Assembly (NCBI RefSeq): GCF_014358015.1
Contig: NZ_JACONV010000003.1
Location: forward strand, 186,001 to 250,000
Source of the DNA: Pseudomonas triticifolii
Lineage (GTDB): Bacteria; Pseudomonadota; Gammaproteobacteria; Pseudomonadales; Pseudomonadaceae
Direction: 5' to 3'
Length of the DNA stretch: 64,000 nucleotides
Below, one piece after another: positions 44,721-55,305 of the stretch. Made by a program: the position numbers and the translations under genes. The notes under the pieces were generated by a model. It made no database searches, was not told where the DNA came from, and worked only from the letters and a program-made list of their open reading frames with translations. Every line of letters starts with the position of its first letter. Position 1 is the stretch's first letter.

Positions 44721-47075
44721 TCAGTTCACCATCAGGCCGGGTGTTCTCATGGACTGTACGATCCAGGTTTCAAACGCAGTGGCCGCCAACGGCCGGCTGA
44801 TCAGATAGCCCTGCGCGGTATCGCAATGCCAGCGCTGGAGCAGGTCCAGGCTGTGCTGATACTCCACACCTTCGGCCACGACCTTGAGCCCCAGGTTGTG
44901 GCTCATTTCGATAGTCGAACGCACGATGACCGCATCCTCGCTGGTTTCATCCAGATTGCGGACGAAAGACTGGTCGATCTTCAGCTCCTGGACCGGCAGA
45001 CGCTTGAGGTGTGCCAGCGATGAATAGCCGGTGCCAAAGTCATCGACCGACAGGCTGATACCGCAGTCGCGCAGGCGATGCAGCACGACCAATGCCTTTT
45101 CCGGCTCGCTCATGACGGCGCTTTCGGTGATTTCAAACACCAGCTGTTCGGCAGGCACGTTGTATTGCTTGAGCAGGCGCATCACGAATCCGGCCAGGTC
45201 ATCACCCAACAGGTCGTCGGCGGAGATGTTGACCGACACCTGCAGCACCAGACCGCGCTGACGCCATTCGGCCAACTGGCGCATGGCCTCTTCGATGACC
45301 CAGTTGGTCAGCAGATGGATACTGCCGGTGCGCTCGGCCAGCACGATGAATTCCGCGGGCGATACATTGCCGAATTGCGGATGGGTCCAGCGCAACAAGG
45401 CCTCGGCCTGGCGTACAGTGCCTTGGCGGATGTCCAGTTTGGGTTGGTAATGCAGCGCCAGTTCGCCGTTTTGTGGCGCCTTGCGCAAATCACGAATCAG
45501 ACTGATCTGGCGCTGGTGCGCGAGGTCACGGCCGTCCTGATAGATCTGCAGACGACCTGGCAGCAACGCGGCGTCCTTGCGAGCGATGGCCGCCCGGCTG
45601 ACCAGTTCCTGTGCCGAATGACCACTTTCGGGGTAGACGGTGATGCCAATGCTGCACTCCAGCGTGATGTCGTGGCTGTCGACCCGCTGCGGCTCGCTGA
45701 GCAGGCGCTGCAGACTGTCCGCCATCGCGACCGCGCCATCACTGGTCGTGTTGTCCAGCAGCAACAGAAACTCGTTGCCGCTCAGCCGTGCGACCGTATC
45801 GCCCGCGCGCAAGGCGCTCTGCAAGCGCTGCCCGATCTCGCGCAGCAACTGCTCAACGCCTTCGGCACCCGACCCCTCATTGATCGCGGCGAGGTTTTCG
45901 ATCCCCATGTACAGCAAGGCCACCGGACGTTCAGCGGCAACCGCACTGCCAAGGCGCTCCATGACCAACGCGCGGTTGGGCAGGCCGGTCAGGTTGTCGT
46001 GCAGCGCGTTGTGCGCCAGTTGCCCTTCACGCACCGCGATACCGTGCTGCATGCTGTTGATCGCGTGCGCCAACATGCCCAGCTCATCACTGCGGGCCAT
46101 GGTCACCGGCGTTGCGTAGTCGCCGTCGCCGATGCGCTTGGCGGCAATGGCTAGCGCGCGCACCGGTAGCGAGACGCTACGCGCCAGCGCCAAGGTGCCG
46201 ATCAGCGACGCCAGCAGTGCGGCCAGGGTAATCCAAAACATCTTTTCATCCAGTGGCGCAAAGGCTTGCAAGGCCTTGTCGAGCGGGCTCTGCAGCAAGG
46301 CAATCACTTGTCCGTCGTCCGCATTGCCTGTATTGGCGAGCATCAGCGCCTGGCTGAGAAAGTTCAGGTTCGACTGCTCAGTGACCTGCATTTGCCCACC
46401 GGACGAGTTGCGCATCAATTCAATCAGACCGGCATGCAGCGCCTCGGGCTGGGTGCTGATCAACTCACCAGGCTTACCGTTTTCAATCGTGAGGAACGAC
46501 ACTTCGAGACCGCTCAATGAGCGCAGCTCCTGAGCGATATCGCTGTCGATCGAGAAGCCCATCACCACCCGACCGATCGGCAGCGGTGCCAGCACCGTGC
46601 TTTCCACCAAGAGATGCGGCGTGCCGCCGCCCGGCACGATCAGCACCGACTGGCTGTTGCGCTTGGCATTGCGCAACGCCTGGTTGTAGACGAATTTCGA
46701 CCCTTCGGGCACTTCGGCCTCGGTACTGGCAATCACAGTACCGTCCATGCCCAGCAAAAACATGTCGCTCGCGTTGATGCGCTTGCCATGGTTGAGCAGC
46801 ACAGAGCGAATGGTCGACGAGTCGGAGCTGGCCACGGCATCACGAAAGCCGAAATCGGCGGACAGCAACTGCACGGTGTCTCGCAGGCGCTTGCCGCGCA
46901 GGTCGATGAGGCGTTCGAAGACCCGGCTACCCACTTCCAGCTGCGCCTGAGCCTGCGTGCGAACGGCATCGCCCGTCGCGACTTTGACCGCAAGAAAGAC
47001 AGCACCGACCACGATCAGCAGCAGGACCGTCAACACTGCGGCGATGCGTGCCTGAAAGCTGAGTTTAAGGTTCAT
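44721..47075 (-). CDS. GGDEF/EAL sensor protein, likely c-di-GMP phosphodiesterase
   Basis: A 784-residue membrane protein. A periplasmic double-Cache-like sensor (about 35-270) lies between two membrane spans, followed by HAMP (about 295-345), GGDEF and EAL. The GGDEF signature is degenerate, SGNEF at 432-436, so cyclase activity is doubtful. The EAL domain is intact: E558 in EALLRW, later DDFGTGYSSL and VAEGVE. It should hydrolyse c-di-GMP when its periplasmic signal is present. It overlaps the cupredoxin gene by four bases. Confidence 0.88.
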   Translation of the reverse strand: MNLKLSFQARIAAVLTVLLLIVVGAVFLAVKVATGDAVRTQAQAQLEVGSRVFERLIDLRGKRLRDTVQLLSADFGFRDAVASSDSSTIRSVLLNHGKRINASDMFLLGMDGTVIASTEAEVPEGSKFVYNQALRNAKRNSQSVLIVPGGGTPHLLVESTVLAPLPIGRVVMGFSIDSDIAQELRSLSGLEVSFLTIENGKPGELISTQPEALHAGLIELMRNSSGGQMQVTEQSNLNFLSQALMLANTGNADDGQVIALLQSPLDKALQAFAPLDEKMFWITLAALLASLIGTLALARSVSLPVRALAIAAKRIGDGDYATPVTMARSDELGMLAHAINSMQHGIAVREGQLAHNALHDNLTGLPNRALVMERLGSAVAAERPVALLYMGIENLAAINEGSGAEGVEQLLREIGQRLQSALRAGDTVARLSGNEFLLLLDNTTSDGAVAMADSLQRLLSEPQRVDSHDITLECSIGITVYPESGHSAQELVSRAAIARKDAALLPGRLQIYQDGRDLAHQRQISLIRDLRKAPQNGELALHYQPKLDIRQGTVRQAEALLRWTHPQFGNVSPAEFIVLAERTGSIHLLTNWVIEEAMRQLAEWRQRGLVLQVSVNISADDLLGDDLAGFVMRLLKQYNVPAEQLVFEITESAVMSEPEKALVVLHRLRDCGISLSVDDFGTGYSSLAHLKRLPVQELKIDQSFVRNLDETSEDAVIVRSTIEMSHNLGLKVVAEGVEYQHSLDLLQRWHCDTAQGYLISRPLAATAFETWIVQSMRTPGLMVN

Positions 47076-47746
47076 TCATGCGCAGCCTTGTGAAAGGCGT
47101 CACCGAAACCGCTGGTGGCCGGTTTGGTCGGCGTGTCGGCGACTTTAGGCTCGACCGGCAGGGTGAAGCGCTGCGTAAGGCCTGCGGCTGGGAGGTCGAA
47201 TTCGCCGCCCGATATCGGCTGCATGTCCTCGATCTGCGGATGCCAGAGCGTGGCCTGATAGTGACCGGCCGGCATCGAATCGAGCTTGAGCTGGCCATTG
47301 CTGTCGGTCACGCCGAACCAAGGCTCGTCGGTGACGTAGATATAACCGACCATCCAGTCGTGGATGTTGCAGCCCAGCACCACGACGCCCGGCTTGTCGA
47401 ACAGCAAGGGCTCAGAAGGCGTGCCTTCGTAAAGGCGCAATTCGAATCGCTTGGCCGGTGAAAAAGAATAGACCTGATGGCGGATGTTATCGCTGTTCGG
47501 GAATTTCACCTGCGTGCCGACGCGCACGGCCAGAACGTGAGGCGAGAACTCCTGATCGCGTTGGTCCATGGCCGCTTTGAGTGGCGCAGGCGTGGGGTCC
47601 GACGGGCCTTTGAGCGTCACGACGGCATCGACAAGGGGCTTGCCCTGCTTGTCGACTATCTGCGCCGTCAAGGTAGCAGCCGACGCATTCGCCGCCGACA
47701 CCATCCACAACCCAGCGAGCAATGCTGAAAAAAATACGTTGGTCAT
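47072..47746 (-). CDS. Exported cupredoxin-like protein
   Basis: A 224-residue periplasmic protein with a signal peptide (cleavage near 24, ASA-AT). The cupredoxin fold has a full type-1 copper ligand set: H90, C126, H129 and M132 (NIRHQVYSF, VLGCNIHDWM). A C-terminal carboxypeptidase-regulatory-like beta domain follows (WFGVTDSNGQLKLDSMPAGHY). Related proteins are annotated as methylamine utilisation proteins. First gene of a four-gene operon, coupled to the GGDEF/EAL sensor, it may carry electrons or sense redox/copper for it. Confidence 0.82.
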   Translation of the reverse strand: MTNVFFSALLAGLWMVSAANASAATLTAQIVDKQGKPLVDAVVTLKGPSDPTPAPLKAAMDQRDQEFSPHVLAVRVGTQVKFPNSDNIRHQVYSFSPAKRFELRLYEGTPSEPLLFDKPGVVVLGCNIHDWMVGYIYVTDEPWFGVTDSNGQLKLDSMPAGHYQATLWHPQIEDMQPISGGEFDLPAAGLTQRFTLPVEPKVADTPTKPATSGFGDAFHKAAHE

Positions 47747-47938
47747 AACCGATTCAACCCGCCACGGCAGCGCCGTACTGCCGTAAGTAAATGAGCCAGC
47801 CCTGGCGGCAATTAAGAGGGCCTGGAAAACCTAAGAACCTGCGGTTTTAACGCCACTCTTCACACTATCGACCAAAGCCATTGAAACCTGAGGACGCCTG
47901 CCCCATCTAAGAGCCATGTTCAACTTCTCAGGTGCCCC

Positions 47939-50356
47939 ATGAGCGACCAGCAGACAGACTCGCCAGATTCGCCAAACGACCAGACCGAGCACGAAGTGTC
48001 CCTGAGCTCCGACAGCACCTCACTCGCCCTGCCCGGCCAGAACCTGCCGGACAAGGTCTATATCATTCCGATCCACAACCGCCCGTTTTTTCCGGCTCAG
48101 GTCCTGCCGGTAATCGTCAATGAAGAGCCTTGGGCCGAGACCCTGGAACTGGTCAGCAAGTCCGAGCACCACTCGCTCGCCCTGTTCTTCATGGACACAC
48201 CACAGGAAGACCCGCGCCACTTCAATACCGGCGCGTTGCCCGAGTATGGCACTTTGGTCAAGGTTCATCACGCCAGCCGCGAAAATGGCCGTCTGCAGTT
48301 TGTGGCACAGGGACTGAGCCGTGTCCGCATCCGCACCTGGCTCAAGCATCATCGCCCGCCGTATCTGGTGGAAGTCGAATACCCGCAACAGCCCAATGAG
48401 CCGACCGACGAGGTCAAAGCCTATGGCATGGCCCTGATCAATGCGATCAAAGAGCTGCTGCCACTCAACCCGCTGTACAGCGAAGAGCTGAAAAACTACC
48501 TCAACCGCTTCAGCCCCAACGACCCTTCGCCGCTGACCGACTTCGCCGCAGCCCTGACCTCGGCGACGGGCGTGGAATTGCAGCAGGTGCTGGATTGTGT
48601 GCCCATGCTCAAGCGCATGGAAAAAGTCCTGCCGATGCTGCGCAAGGAAGTGGAAGTCGCGCGGCTGCAGAAAGAGATTTCCGCCGAGGTCAATCGCAAG
48701 ATCGGCGAACACCAGCGCCAGTTCTTCCTCAAGGAACAGCTCAAGGTCATCCAGCAGGAGCTGGGCCTGAGCAAGGACGACCGCAGCGCCGACATCGAAC
48801 AGTTCGAGCAGCGCCTGGAAGGCAAGACCCTGCCGGCACAGGCACGCAAGAAAGTCGACGAAGAGATCAGCAAGCTCAAGGTCCTGGAAACCGGCTCGCC
48901 CGAATACGCCGTGACCCGTAACTACCTGGACTGGGTCAGCTCCCTGCCCTGGGGCATCTATGGTGCGGACAAGCTGGACCTTAAACACGCGCGTAAAGTG
49001 CTCGACCAGCACCATGCGGGCCTGGATGACATCAAGGCGCGGATTCTCGAGTTCCTCGCCGTCGGTGCGTACAAGGGTGAAATCAGCGGTTCTATCGTGC
49101 TGCTGGTCGGCCCGCCGGGCGTGGGCAAGACCAGTGTCGGGCGCTCGATTGCCGAGTCTTTGGGGCGACCGTTCTATCGCTTGAGTGTCGGCGGCATGCG
49201 CGACGAAGCGGAAATCAAGGGACATCGCAGAACCTACATCGGCGCGCAGCCCGGCAAGCTGGTGCAGGCGCTCAAGGATGTGGAGGTGATGAACCCGGTC
49301 ATCATGCTCGATGAAATCGACAAGATGGGACAAAGCTATCAGGGCGACCCGGCGTCAGCTCTGCTGGAAACGCTGGATCCGGAGCAGAACGTCGAATTCC
49401 TCGACCATTACCTGGACCTGCGCCTGGACCTGTCCAAAGTCCTGTTCGTCTGCACCGCCAACACGCTGGACTCGATCCCCGGCCCGTTGCTGGATCGTAT
49501 GGAAGTGATTCGCCTGTCCGGCTACATCACCGAAGAAAAACTCGCTATCGCCAAGCGCCACCTGTGGCCCAAGCAGCTTGAAAAGGCTGGCGTCGCGAAG
49601 AACAAACTGACCATCAGTGACAGCGCATTGCGTGCAGTGATCGAAGGCTATGCGCGCGAAGCGGGCGTGCGGCATCTGGAGAAGCAGCTTGGCAAGCTGG
49701 TGCGCAAGGCAGTGGTCAAACTGCTGGACGCGCCCGACTCGGTGATCAAGATCGGGCCGAAGGATCTTGAAGCGTCGCTGGGCATGCCGGTGTTCCGCAG
49801 CGAGCAGGTGTTGTCGGGCACAGGCGTTATCACAGGTCTGGCCTGGACCAGCATGGGCGGCGCTACGCTGCCCATCGAAGCGACCCGAATCCATACACTT
49901 AACCGTGGCTTCAAACTGACAGGGCAGTTGGGCGACGTGATGAAGGAGTCAGCAGAAATCGCCTACAGCTACGTGAGTTCCAACCTGTCGAAATTTGGCG
50001 GCGACGCGAAGTTCTTCGACGAAGCATTCGTGCATCTGCACGTACCTGAAGGCGCAACGCCAAAAGACGGCCCGAGCGCAGGGGTGACCATGGCCAGTGC
50101 TCTGCTGTCCCTGGCCCGCAACCAGCCGCCGAAAAAAGGCGTGGCCATGACTGGCGAACTGACCTTGACCGGGCATGTGCTGCCGATTGGCGGTGTACGG
50201 GAAAAAGTCATCGCGGCGCGTCGTCAGAAGATCCACGAACTGATCCTGCCGGAGCCAAACCGCGGTAACTTCGAGGAGCTGCCCGATTACCTGAAAGAAG
50301 GCATCACCGTGCACTTCGCCAAGCGCTTTGCCGACGTAGCGAAAGTGTTGTTTTAA
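47939..50356 (+). CDS. lon: Lon-family ATP-dependent protease (AsrA-like)
   Basis: Cytoplasmic protein-degrading machine of 805 residues. N-terminal Lon domain (VYIIPIHNRPFFPAQVLPV), AAA+ domain with GPPGVGKTS near 390 and VIMLDEIDKM, and protease domain with the Ser-Lys dyad S713 (PKDGPSAGV) and K756 (VREKVIA), 43 apart as in E. coli Lon. It is followed by an icp gene, the same order as asrA-icp in Pseudomonas aeruginosa. This is therefore probably the second, stress-linked Lon and not the main one next to clpX. Confidence 0.94.
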   Translation: MSDQQTDSPDSPNDQTEHEVSLSSDSTSLALPGQNLPDKVYIIPIHNRPFFPAQVLPVIVNEEPWAETLELVSKSEHHSLALFFMDTPQEDPRHFNTGALPEYGTLVKVHHASRENGRLQFVAQGLSRVRIRTWLKHHRPPYLVEVEYPQQPNEPTDEVKAYGMALINAIKELLPLNPLYSEELKNYLNRFSPNDPSPLTDFAAALTSATGVELQQVLDCVPMLKRMEKVLPMLRKEVEVARLQKEISAEVNRKIGEHQRQFFLKEQLKVIQQELGLSKDDRSADIEQFEQRLEGKTLPAQARKKVDEEISKLKVLETGSPEYAVTRNYLDWVSSLPWGIYGADKLDLKHARKVLDQHHAGLDDIKARILEFLAVGAYKGEISGSIVLLVGPPGVGKTSVGRSIAESLGRPFYRLSVGGMRDEAEIKGHRRTYIGAQPGKLVQALKDVEVMNPVIMLDEIDKMGQSYQGDPASALLETLDPEQNVEFLDHYLDLRLDLSKVLFVCTANTLDSIPGPLLDRMEVIRLSGYITEEKLAIAKRHLWPKQLEKAGVAKNKLTISDSALRAVIEGYAREAGVRHLEKQLGKLVRKAVVKLLDAPDSVIKIGPKDLEASLGMPVFRSEQVLSGTGVITGLAWTSMGGATLPIEATRIHTLNRGFKLTGQLGDVMKESAEIAYSYVSSNLSKFGGDAKFFDEAFVHLHVPEGATPKDGPSAGVTMASALLSLARNQPPKKGVAMTGELTLTGHVLPIGGVREKVIAARRQKIHELILPEPNRGNFEELPDYLKEGITVHFAKRFADVAKVLF

Positions 50357-50373
50357 GCTGTAACGGGTATCGC

Positions 50374-50415
50374 GCGGAAGTGAGCTTGCTCACTCCCGCA
50401 CGATGCTGATCGTGC
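50374..50415 (+). repeat. Paired hairpins after lon
   Basis: GCGGAAGTGAGC/GCTCACTCCCGC (50374-50399, REP-like) is followed at once by GCACGAT/ATCGTGC (50398-50415). They may end or protect the lon transcript; no T-run follows. Confidence 0.6.
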
Positions 50416-50512
50416 GCCATGTTCTGTGACGGCACGCACCTGCACCTCAAGCTCCCCTCCAAAACCCTGATCGGTTATTCTCCAGCATCGTCTCGCAAAA
50501 CCGGACCTTGCC

Positions 50513-50905
50513 ATGACTCCTGCCCGCCTCATCGCGCCGTTGAGCCTCGCCCTGTTGAGCGCCTGCGCTCAGACACCTAAAAATATCGTCTCCATCGACA
50601 GCCAGAACGACTGCCCGTTGAGCCTGAAAACCGGGCAAACGCTGATTCTGACGCTGCCCAGCAACCCGACCACGGGCTTTCGCTGGCTGACCCAGAACCC
50701 GGCACAGAATATTCTGCGCAGTCTGGGGCCTGAGGTGTATGCCAATGGCGCAAACAAGGAAATGATCGGCAGCGGCGGCGAGTCAGTGTGGCGTTACAAG
50801 GCGACCGAAGCCGGCACCGGACGTCTGCTGATGGTCTACCAACAGCCCTGGGCACCTGAAGTCCCGCCGGAGCAGACGTTCGACTGCGCTATTACGGTCA
50901 ACTGA
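50513..50905 (+). CDS. icp: Chagasin-type cysteine protease inhibitor, lipoprotein
   Basis: A 130-residue inhibitor of papain-like cysteine proteases (family I42). A lipobox LLSAC gives C18 as lipid attachment, so it sits in the envelope. The inhibitor loops are visible: NPTTGF (about 53-58), the glycine-rich loop GSGG, and QPWAP in place of the usual RPW. Its targets may be host or predator proteases; that is inference. It lies downstream of the asrA-like lon. Confidence 0.9.
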   Translation: MTPARLIAPLSLALLSACAQTPKNIVSIDSQNDCPLSLKTGQTLILTLPSNPTTGFRWLTQNPAQNILRSLGPEVYANGANKEMIGSGGESVWRYKATEAGTGRLLMVYQQPWAPEVPPEQTFDCAITVN

Positions 50906-51018
50906 AGCCTTTCAGGCCCACGGCGCAGCGGCTCATCCGAGAAGCTGCGCTGCACCATGCATCCCGGCGACAACTTGGCTAGAATGCCCGCCTTTCAAAA
51001 GCCTTCGCCGGAATCGCC

Positions 51019-51762
51019 GTGAGCAAAGAACCCGACCGCCTATTCGCCCAGCCTCTGGCTCAGGTGCCTGACTTCGCCTTCAATGAAGACGTTGTGCGGG
51101 TGTTCCCGGACATGATCAAGCGCTCGGTGCCCGGCTACCCGACGATTGTCGAAAACCTCGGCGTGCTCGCGGCGCAGTTCGCACAACCCGATACCGTTCT
51201 GTACGACCTGGGCAGTTCGCTGGGTGCCGTCACTCAGGCACTGCGCCGCCATGTGCGTGGAGAGGGTTGCCGAGTGATCGCCATCGACAACTCGCAGGCC
51301 ATGGTCGAACGCTGCCGCGAGTACCTTAACGCGCAGAATTCGATGTTTCAGGAGCTGTTGCCGGTGGAGGTCATCGAGGGCGATATTCTGGGTCTGACCT
51401 TCCAGCCGGCCTCAGTGGTCGCTTTGAACTTCACCCTGCAATTCATCGCCCCCGAGCAGCGCCTTGAACTGTTGGGCCGGATCCGCAAGGCATTGGTGCC
51501 GGGCGGTGCGTTGATCCTGTCGGAAAAGCTGCGCTTCGAAGACGAGCAGGCACACGCGCTGCTGACCGACCTGCACATTGCCTTCAAACGCGCCAATGGT
51601 TACAGCGATCTGGAGATTGCCCAGAAACGCAGCGCCATCGAGAACGTCATGAAACCCGATAGCCTCGAAGAACATCGCCAACGTCTGCTCGCCGCCGGGT
51701 TTTCCAAGGTGGTGCCCTGGTTCCAATGCCTTAACTTTGCCTCGTTGATTGCCCTGCCATGA
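51019..51762 (+). CDS. cmoA: Carboxy-SAM synthase
   Basis: Makes carboxy-S-adenosylmethionine from SAM and prephenate for tRNA wobble uridine modification. The 247-residue protein has the Rossmann motif [10 protein letters not shown] and the CmoA-specific segments [20 protein letters not shown] and LNFTLQFI. The start is GTG at 51019. It overlaps cmoB by four bases, the usual cmoAB pair. Confidence 0.93.
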   Translation: MSKEPDRLFAQPLAQVPDFAFNEDVVRVFPDMIKRSVPGYPTIVENLGVLAAQFAQPDTVLYDLGSSLGAVTQALRRHVRGEGCRVIAIDNSQAMVERCREYLNAQNSMFQELLPVEVIEGDILGLTFQPASVVALNFTLQFIAPEQRLELLGRIRKALVPGGALILSEKLRFEDEQAHALLTDLHIAFKRANGYSDLEIAQKRSAIENVMKPDSLEEHRQRLLAAGFSKVVPWFQCLNFASLIALP

Positions 51763-52718
51763 TTGATCTCGCTCCACTTGCCCGCCGTCTGGCAGGCACC
51801 CCGCTTGCCGAGTGGGCCAACGGCCTGCAAGCCCAGCTCGACACCAAGATGACCAAGGGCCACGGCGACCTGCAGCGCTGGCAGAGTGCGCTGGACGCCC
51901 TGCCGCCGCTGACGCCGGGGCGCGTGGATCTGGCCGACAGCTTTACCCTGGAAACCGAGTGCAACGGCGAAACCCGGACGGTGCTGCGCAAGGCCTTGAT
52001 GGGCCTCTCGCCGTGGCGCAAGGGACCGTTCAACGTGTTCGGCGTGCACATCGACACCGAATGGCGCTCGGACTGGAAATGGTCGCGGGTGTCGCCGCAC
52101 CTCGACCTCAAAGGCAAGCGCGTACTGGATGTGGGCTGCGGCAATGGCTATTACCAGTGGCGCATGCTGGGTGCCGGGGCTGACTGCGTGATCGGCGTCG
52201 ACCCCAACTGGCTGTTCTTCTGCCAGTTTCAGGCCATGCAACGCTACCTGCCCGACCTGCCCGCCTGGCACCTGCCTTTCGCGCTTGAAGACCTGCCTGC
52301 CAGCCTGGAAGGGTTCGACACGGTGTTTTCAATGGGCGTGCTGTATCACCGAAAATCGCCCATCGACCATTTGCTGGCACTGAAAGACTGCCTGGTCAAA
52401 GGTGGCGAGCTGGTCATGGAGACGCTGGTGGTGCCGGGCGACGTGCATCAGGTGCTGGTGCCCGAGGATCGTTACGCGCAAATGCGCAATGTCTGGTTCC
52501 TGCCTTCAGTGCCCGCCCTGGAACTGTGGATGCGTCGCGCAGGCTTCACCGATGTGCGCTGCGTGGATGTCAGCCACACGACAGTCGAGGAACAACGCAG
52601 CACCGAGTGGATGCGCTACCAGTCGCTGGGCGACTTCCTCGACCCCGAGGACCACAGCAAGACCGTCGAAGGCCTGCCCGCGCCGATGCGCGCGGTGATC
52701 GTGGGGCGTAAGCCTTAA
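51759..52718 (+). CDS. cmoB: tRNA U34 carboxymethyltransferase
   Basis: Transfers the carboxymethyl group of carboxy-SAM to 5-hydroxyuridine at position 34 of tRNA, giving uridine-5-oxyacetic acid. The 319-residue length is normal. Motifs: [21 protein letters not shown], the SAM site [15 protein letters not shown] and [14 protein letters not shown]. It is coupled to cmoA. Confidence 0.94.
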   Translation: MIDLAPLARRLAGTPLAEWANGLQAQLDTKMTKGHGDLQRWQSALDALPPLTPGRVDLADSFTLETECNGETRTVLRKALMGLSPWRKGPFNVFGVHIDTEWRSDWKWSRVSPHLDLKGKRVLDVGCGNGYYQWRMLGAGADCVIGVDPNWLFFCQFQAMQRYLPDLPAWHLPFALEDLPASLEGFDTVFSMGVLYHRKSPIDHLLALKDCLVKGGELVMETLVVPGDVHQVLVPEDRYAQMRNVWFLPSVPALELWMRRAGFTDVRCVDVSHTTVEEQRSTEWMRYQSLGDFLDPEDHSKTVEGLPAPMRAVIVGRKP

Positions 52719-52789
52719 AAATCTCCAGGACACGATCTGCGGGAGGTCTCGTCTCGTCTACGACGCCGCGCTGTCGCGCAGCAAACTTT

Positions 52790-52850
52790 GTGGGAGGCGG
52801 CTTGCCGGCGATGAAGTCAGCGTGATTTATCGCCAGCAAGCCGCCCTCAC
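52790..52850. repeat. Inverted REP pair between cmoB and pdxJ
   Basis: GTGGGAGGCGGCTTGCCGGC and its near reverse complement (GCCAGCAAGCCGCCCTCAC) form a long stem-loop between convergent genes. It belongs to a different REP subtype from the elements at 9.4 and 37 kb. Confidence 0.75.
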
Positions 52851-52869
52851 ATGCAGACAGTAGCGCTGC

Positions 52870-53610
52870 CTATCGCGCTGCCGCGACAATCAGTGCCTTC
52901 ATCTCAGCCACCGCCGCCTTGAACCCCACGAACAGTGCATGCGCCACCAGTGCGTGACCGATGTTCAGCTCGTTGATGCCCTTGATCGCTGCCACGGCTT
53001 CGACGTTGTGATAATGCAGGCCGTGGCCGGCGTTGACGATCAACCCCTGTGCCAGACCGAACGCCACACCATCGGCGACTCGCTGCAGCTCTAGCGCCAC
53101 GTCAGTGGGCGTTTGCGCGTCGGCATACCGGCCCGTGTGAAGCTCGATGGCAGGCGCACCGACACGTCTGGACGCGGCAATCTGGCGCTCATCGGCGTCG
53201 ATGAACAACGACACTTCACAGCCGATTTTAGACAGCCGCTCGACCGCCGCCTGGATACGCGCCTCCTGACCGGCAACGTCCAGACCGCCTTCAGTGGTCA
53301 ACTCCTGGCGCGTTTCCGGCACCAGGCACACATGAGCTGGACGAATCCGCTCGGCAAACGAGAGCATCTCTTGCGTGACGCCCATTTCGAAGTTCATGCG
53401 GGTCTGCAACACATCCTTGAGCAGCAGCACATCGCGCTCCTGAATGTGGCGGCGGTCTTCACGCAGGTGCACCGTGATGCCATCGGCACCTGCCTCTTCG
53501 GCATCCAGCGCGGCCTTGACCGGGTCCGGGTAGCGCGTACCACGGGCTTGGCGCAACGTCGCCACGTGATCGATGTTCACGCCAAGAAGGATGCGGGTGC
53601 TTTGAGTCAC
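52870..53610 (-). CDS. pdxJ: Pyridoxine 5'-phosphate synthase
   Basis: Last ring-closing step of vitamin B6 synthesis: condenses 1-deoxyxylulose 5-phosphate with 3-amino-2-oxopropyl phosphate. The 246-residue barrel has [27 protein letters not shown] and [10 protein letters not shown]. The start is GTG 53610, seven bases after GGAG; an upstream ATG at 53652 is rejected. It is the last gene of the lepA-pdxJ series. Confidence 0.95.
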   Translation of the reverse strand: MTQSTRILLGVNIDHVATLRQARGTRYPDPVKAALDAEEAGADGITVHLREDRRHIQERDVLLLKDVLQTRMNFEMGVTQEMLSFAERIRPAHVCLVPETRQELTTEGGLDVAGQEARIQAAVERLSKIGCEVSLFIDADERQIAASRRVGAPAIELHTGRYADAQTPTDVALELQRVADGVAFGLAQGLIVNAGHGLHYHNVEAVAAIKGINELNIGHALVAHALFVGFKAAVAEMKALIVAAAR

Positions 53611-53661
53611 GAGAGGTCTCCTGAAAGTGGGTCGAAGCAGGCCACAGAGCATAAAGCCTGT

Positions 53662-54345
53662 TTACAGCTTGCGAAACAGTTCACGGCTGACTAATGGGCG
53701 ACCGCCCAGGTGCACGGCCAGTGCCTGACGCATCAAACGCTTGGCAGCCGACAACGCACCGGGCGCGCTCCAGTCCGCTTCGGCCATGGCCAGCAGCTCG
53801 ACACCCTGAAACAGACCGGGCTGCAACAGCCAGACCCGCTCAAGCCCGGCGTCCACTTGCAGGCGGTACATGCCGTCCGCGGCGAGCGGCTCGCCATGGA
53901 TGTCGGTGTCCAGCGCAAAACCGTAGCCGAGGTCGTCCAGCAGACGCCATTCGAACGAACGCAGCAACGGTTCCAGCGCACGCCCTTCTGCGAGCGCCAT
54001 CAACGTGGCGGCATAGTGATCGAATACGGCAGGATGGGGGTCTTCGGACGGTAGCAGGCGAATCAGCAATTCGTTGAGGTACATGCCGCTGAACAGTGCC
54101 TCACCGGTCATCCAGGTGGCGACACCGGCGCTTTCCATACGTCCGACATTCTTGAGTTCACTGCGCCCGCGAAACTCGACTTCAAGTGGCACGAAAGGAC
54201 GAGCCAGCGAACCGGCCTTGCCTTTGGCACTGCGCAACACGGCACGCAGCCGGCCCTGAGGCGTAAGAAAATCGACCAACGCGCTGTTTTCGCGATACGC
54301 ACGGCTGTGCAGCACATAAGCAGGTTGGCCGGTTGGCGTGCTCAT
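53662..54345 (-). CDS. recO: DNA repair protein RecO
   Basis: Loads RecA with RecR and anneals SSB-coated strands. A 227-residue protein with the N-terminal OB domain ([19 protein letters not shown]) and helical C-terminus ([15 protein letters not shown]). Pseudomonad RecO lacks the zinc cysteines of other families; none is seen here. It is preceded by a hairpin that may lower its expression relative to era. Confidence 0.92.
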   Translation of the reverse strand: MSTPTGQPAYVLHSRAYRENSALVDFLTPQGRLRAVLRSAKGKAGSLARPFVPLEVEFRGRSELKNVGRMESAGVATWMTGEALFSGMYLNELLIRLLPSEDPHPAVFDHYAATLMALAEGRALEPLLRSFEWRLLDDLGYGFALDTDIHGEPLAADGMYRLQVDAGLERVWLLQPGLFQGVELLAMAEADWSAPGALSAAKRLMRQALAVHLGGRPLVSRELFRKL

Positions 54346-54369
54346 CGGGCGGGCTCGAAAAAAGAAAGG

Positions 54370-54394
54370 TTCACCCGACCCAAAGCCGGGTGAA
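54370..54394 (-). terminator. Possible attenuator between era and recO
   Basis: On the - strand TTCACCCG pairs with CGGGTGAA, then comes CCTTTCTTTTTT. The T-rich tail makes partial termination plausible. Confidence 0.5.
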
Positions 54395-54402
54395 AAGACA
54401 AC

Positions 54403-55305
54403 CTAGAGGTCGCCGTAGCCCAGCGAACGCAGTGCGCGTTCATCGTCGGACCAGCCGCCTTTGACCTTGACCCAGAGGTTGAGCATCACCTTGGAGTCGA
54501 ACAGCAACTCCATGTCGCGGCGGGCATCGCTGCCGATACGCTTGATGCGCTCGCCCTTGTCGCCAATGATGATCTTTTTCTGGCCATCGCGCTCGACGAG
54601 GATCAGCGCATGGATATGCAAGGTACGTCCCTGCTGCTTGAATTCTTCGATCTCGACGGTGATCTGGTACGGAAGCTCGGCACCCAGCTGGCGCATGATC
54701 TTCTCGCGAACCAGCTCAGCGGCCAGGAAACGGCTGCTGCGGTCGGTGATCTGGTCTTCCGGGAAGAAGTGATCGTTCTCCGGCAGATGTGAAGCGATCA
54801 GACCTTCCAGCGCTTCCAGGTTGTGGCCGTGCTGCGCCGAAATCGGCACGATGGACGCATTCGGCAACTGACCTTGCAGCCACTCCAGATGCGGCATCAG
54901 ATCGCTCTTGTCTTCGATGCGATCGGTCTTGTTGATCGCCAGAATGACCGGACCCTGCACGTATTGAACACGCTCCAGCACCATCTGGTCTTCGTCGGTC
55001 CAACGTGTGCGGTCAACAACGAAGATCACCACATCGACGTCTTTCAACGCCGCCGATGCGGTCTTGTTCATGTAACGGTTGAGCGCTTTTTCGCCATTCT
55101 TGTGCATGCCGGGGGTGTCGACATAGATCGCCTGCACGGCGCCTTCGGTCTTGATGCCCAGCATGTTATGACGTGTGGTCTGCGGCTTGCGCGAGGTGAT
55201 TGCCAGCTTCTGACCCAGAATATGGTTGAGCAGCGTGGACTTGCCCACGTTGGGGCGGCCGACGATGGCAACATAGCCACAGCGTGTTGCGGTTGTATCA
55301 CTCAT
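54403..55305 (-). CDS. era: GTPase Era
   Basis: Essential GTPase for 30S ribosome assembly that binds the end of 16S rRNA. The 300 residues have G1 [10 protein letters not shown]3 DTPGMH, G4 NKTD and the C-terminal KH domain with [16 protein letters not shown] 55305 follows GGAGA by 6 bases and overlaps the rnc stop by eight; the frame is open to 55329 but that start is unlikely. Confidence 0.95.
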   Translation of the reverse strand: MSDTTATRCGYVAIVGRPNVGKSTLLNHILGQKLAITSRKPQTTRHNMLGIKTEGAVQAIYVDTPGMHKNGEKALNRYMNKTASAALKDVDVVIFVVDRTRWTDEDQMVLERVQYVQGPVILAINKTDRIEDKSDLMPHLEWLQGQLPNASIVPISAQHGHNLEALEGLIASHLPENDHFFPEDQITDRSSRFLAAELVREKIMRQLGAELPYQITVEIEEFKQQGRTLHIHALILVERDGQKKIIIGDKGERIKRIGSDARRDMELLFDSKVMLNLWVKVKGGWSDDERALRSLGYGDL

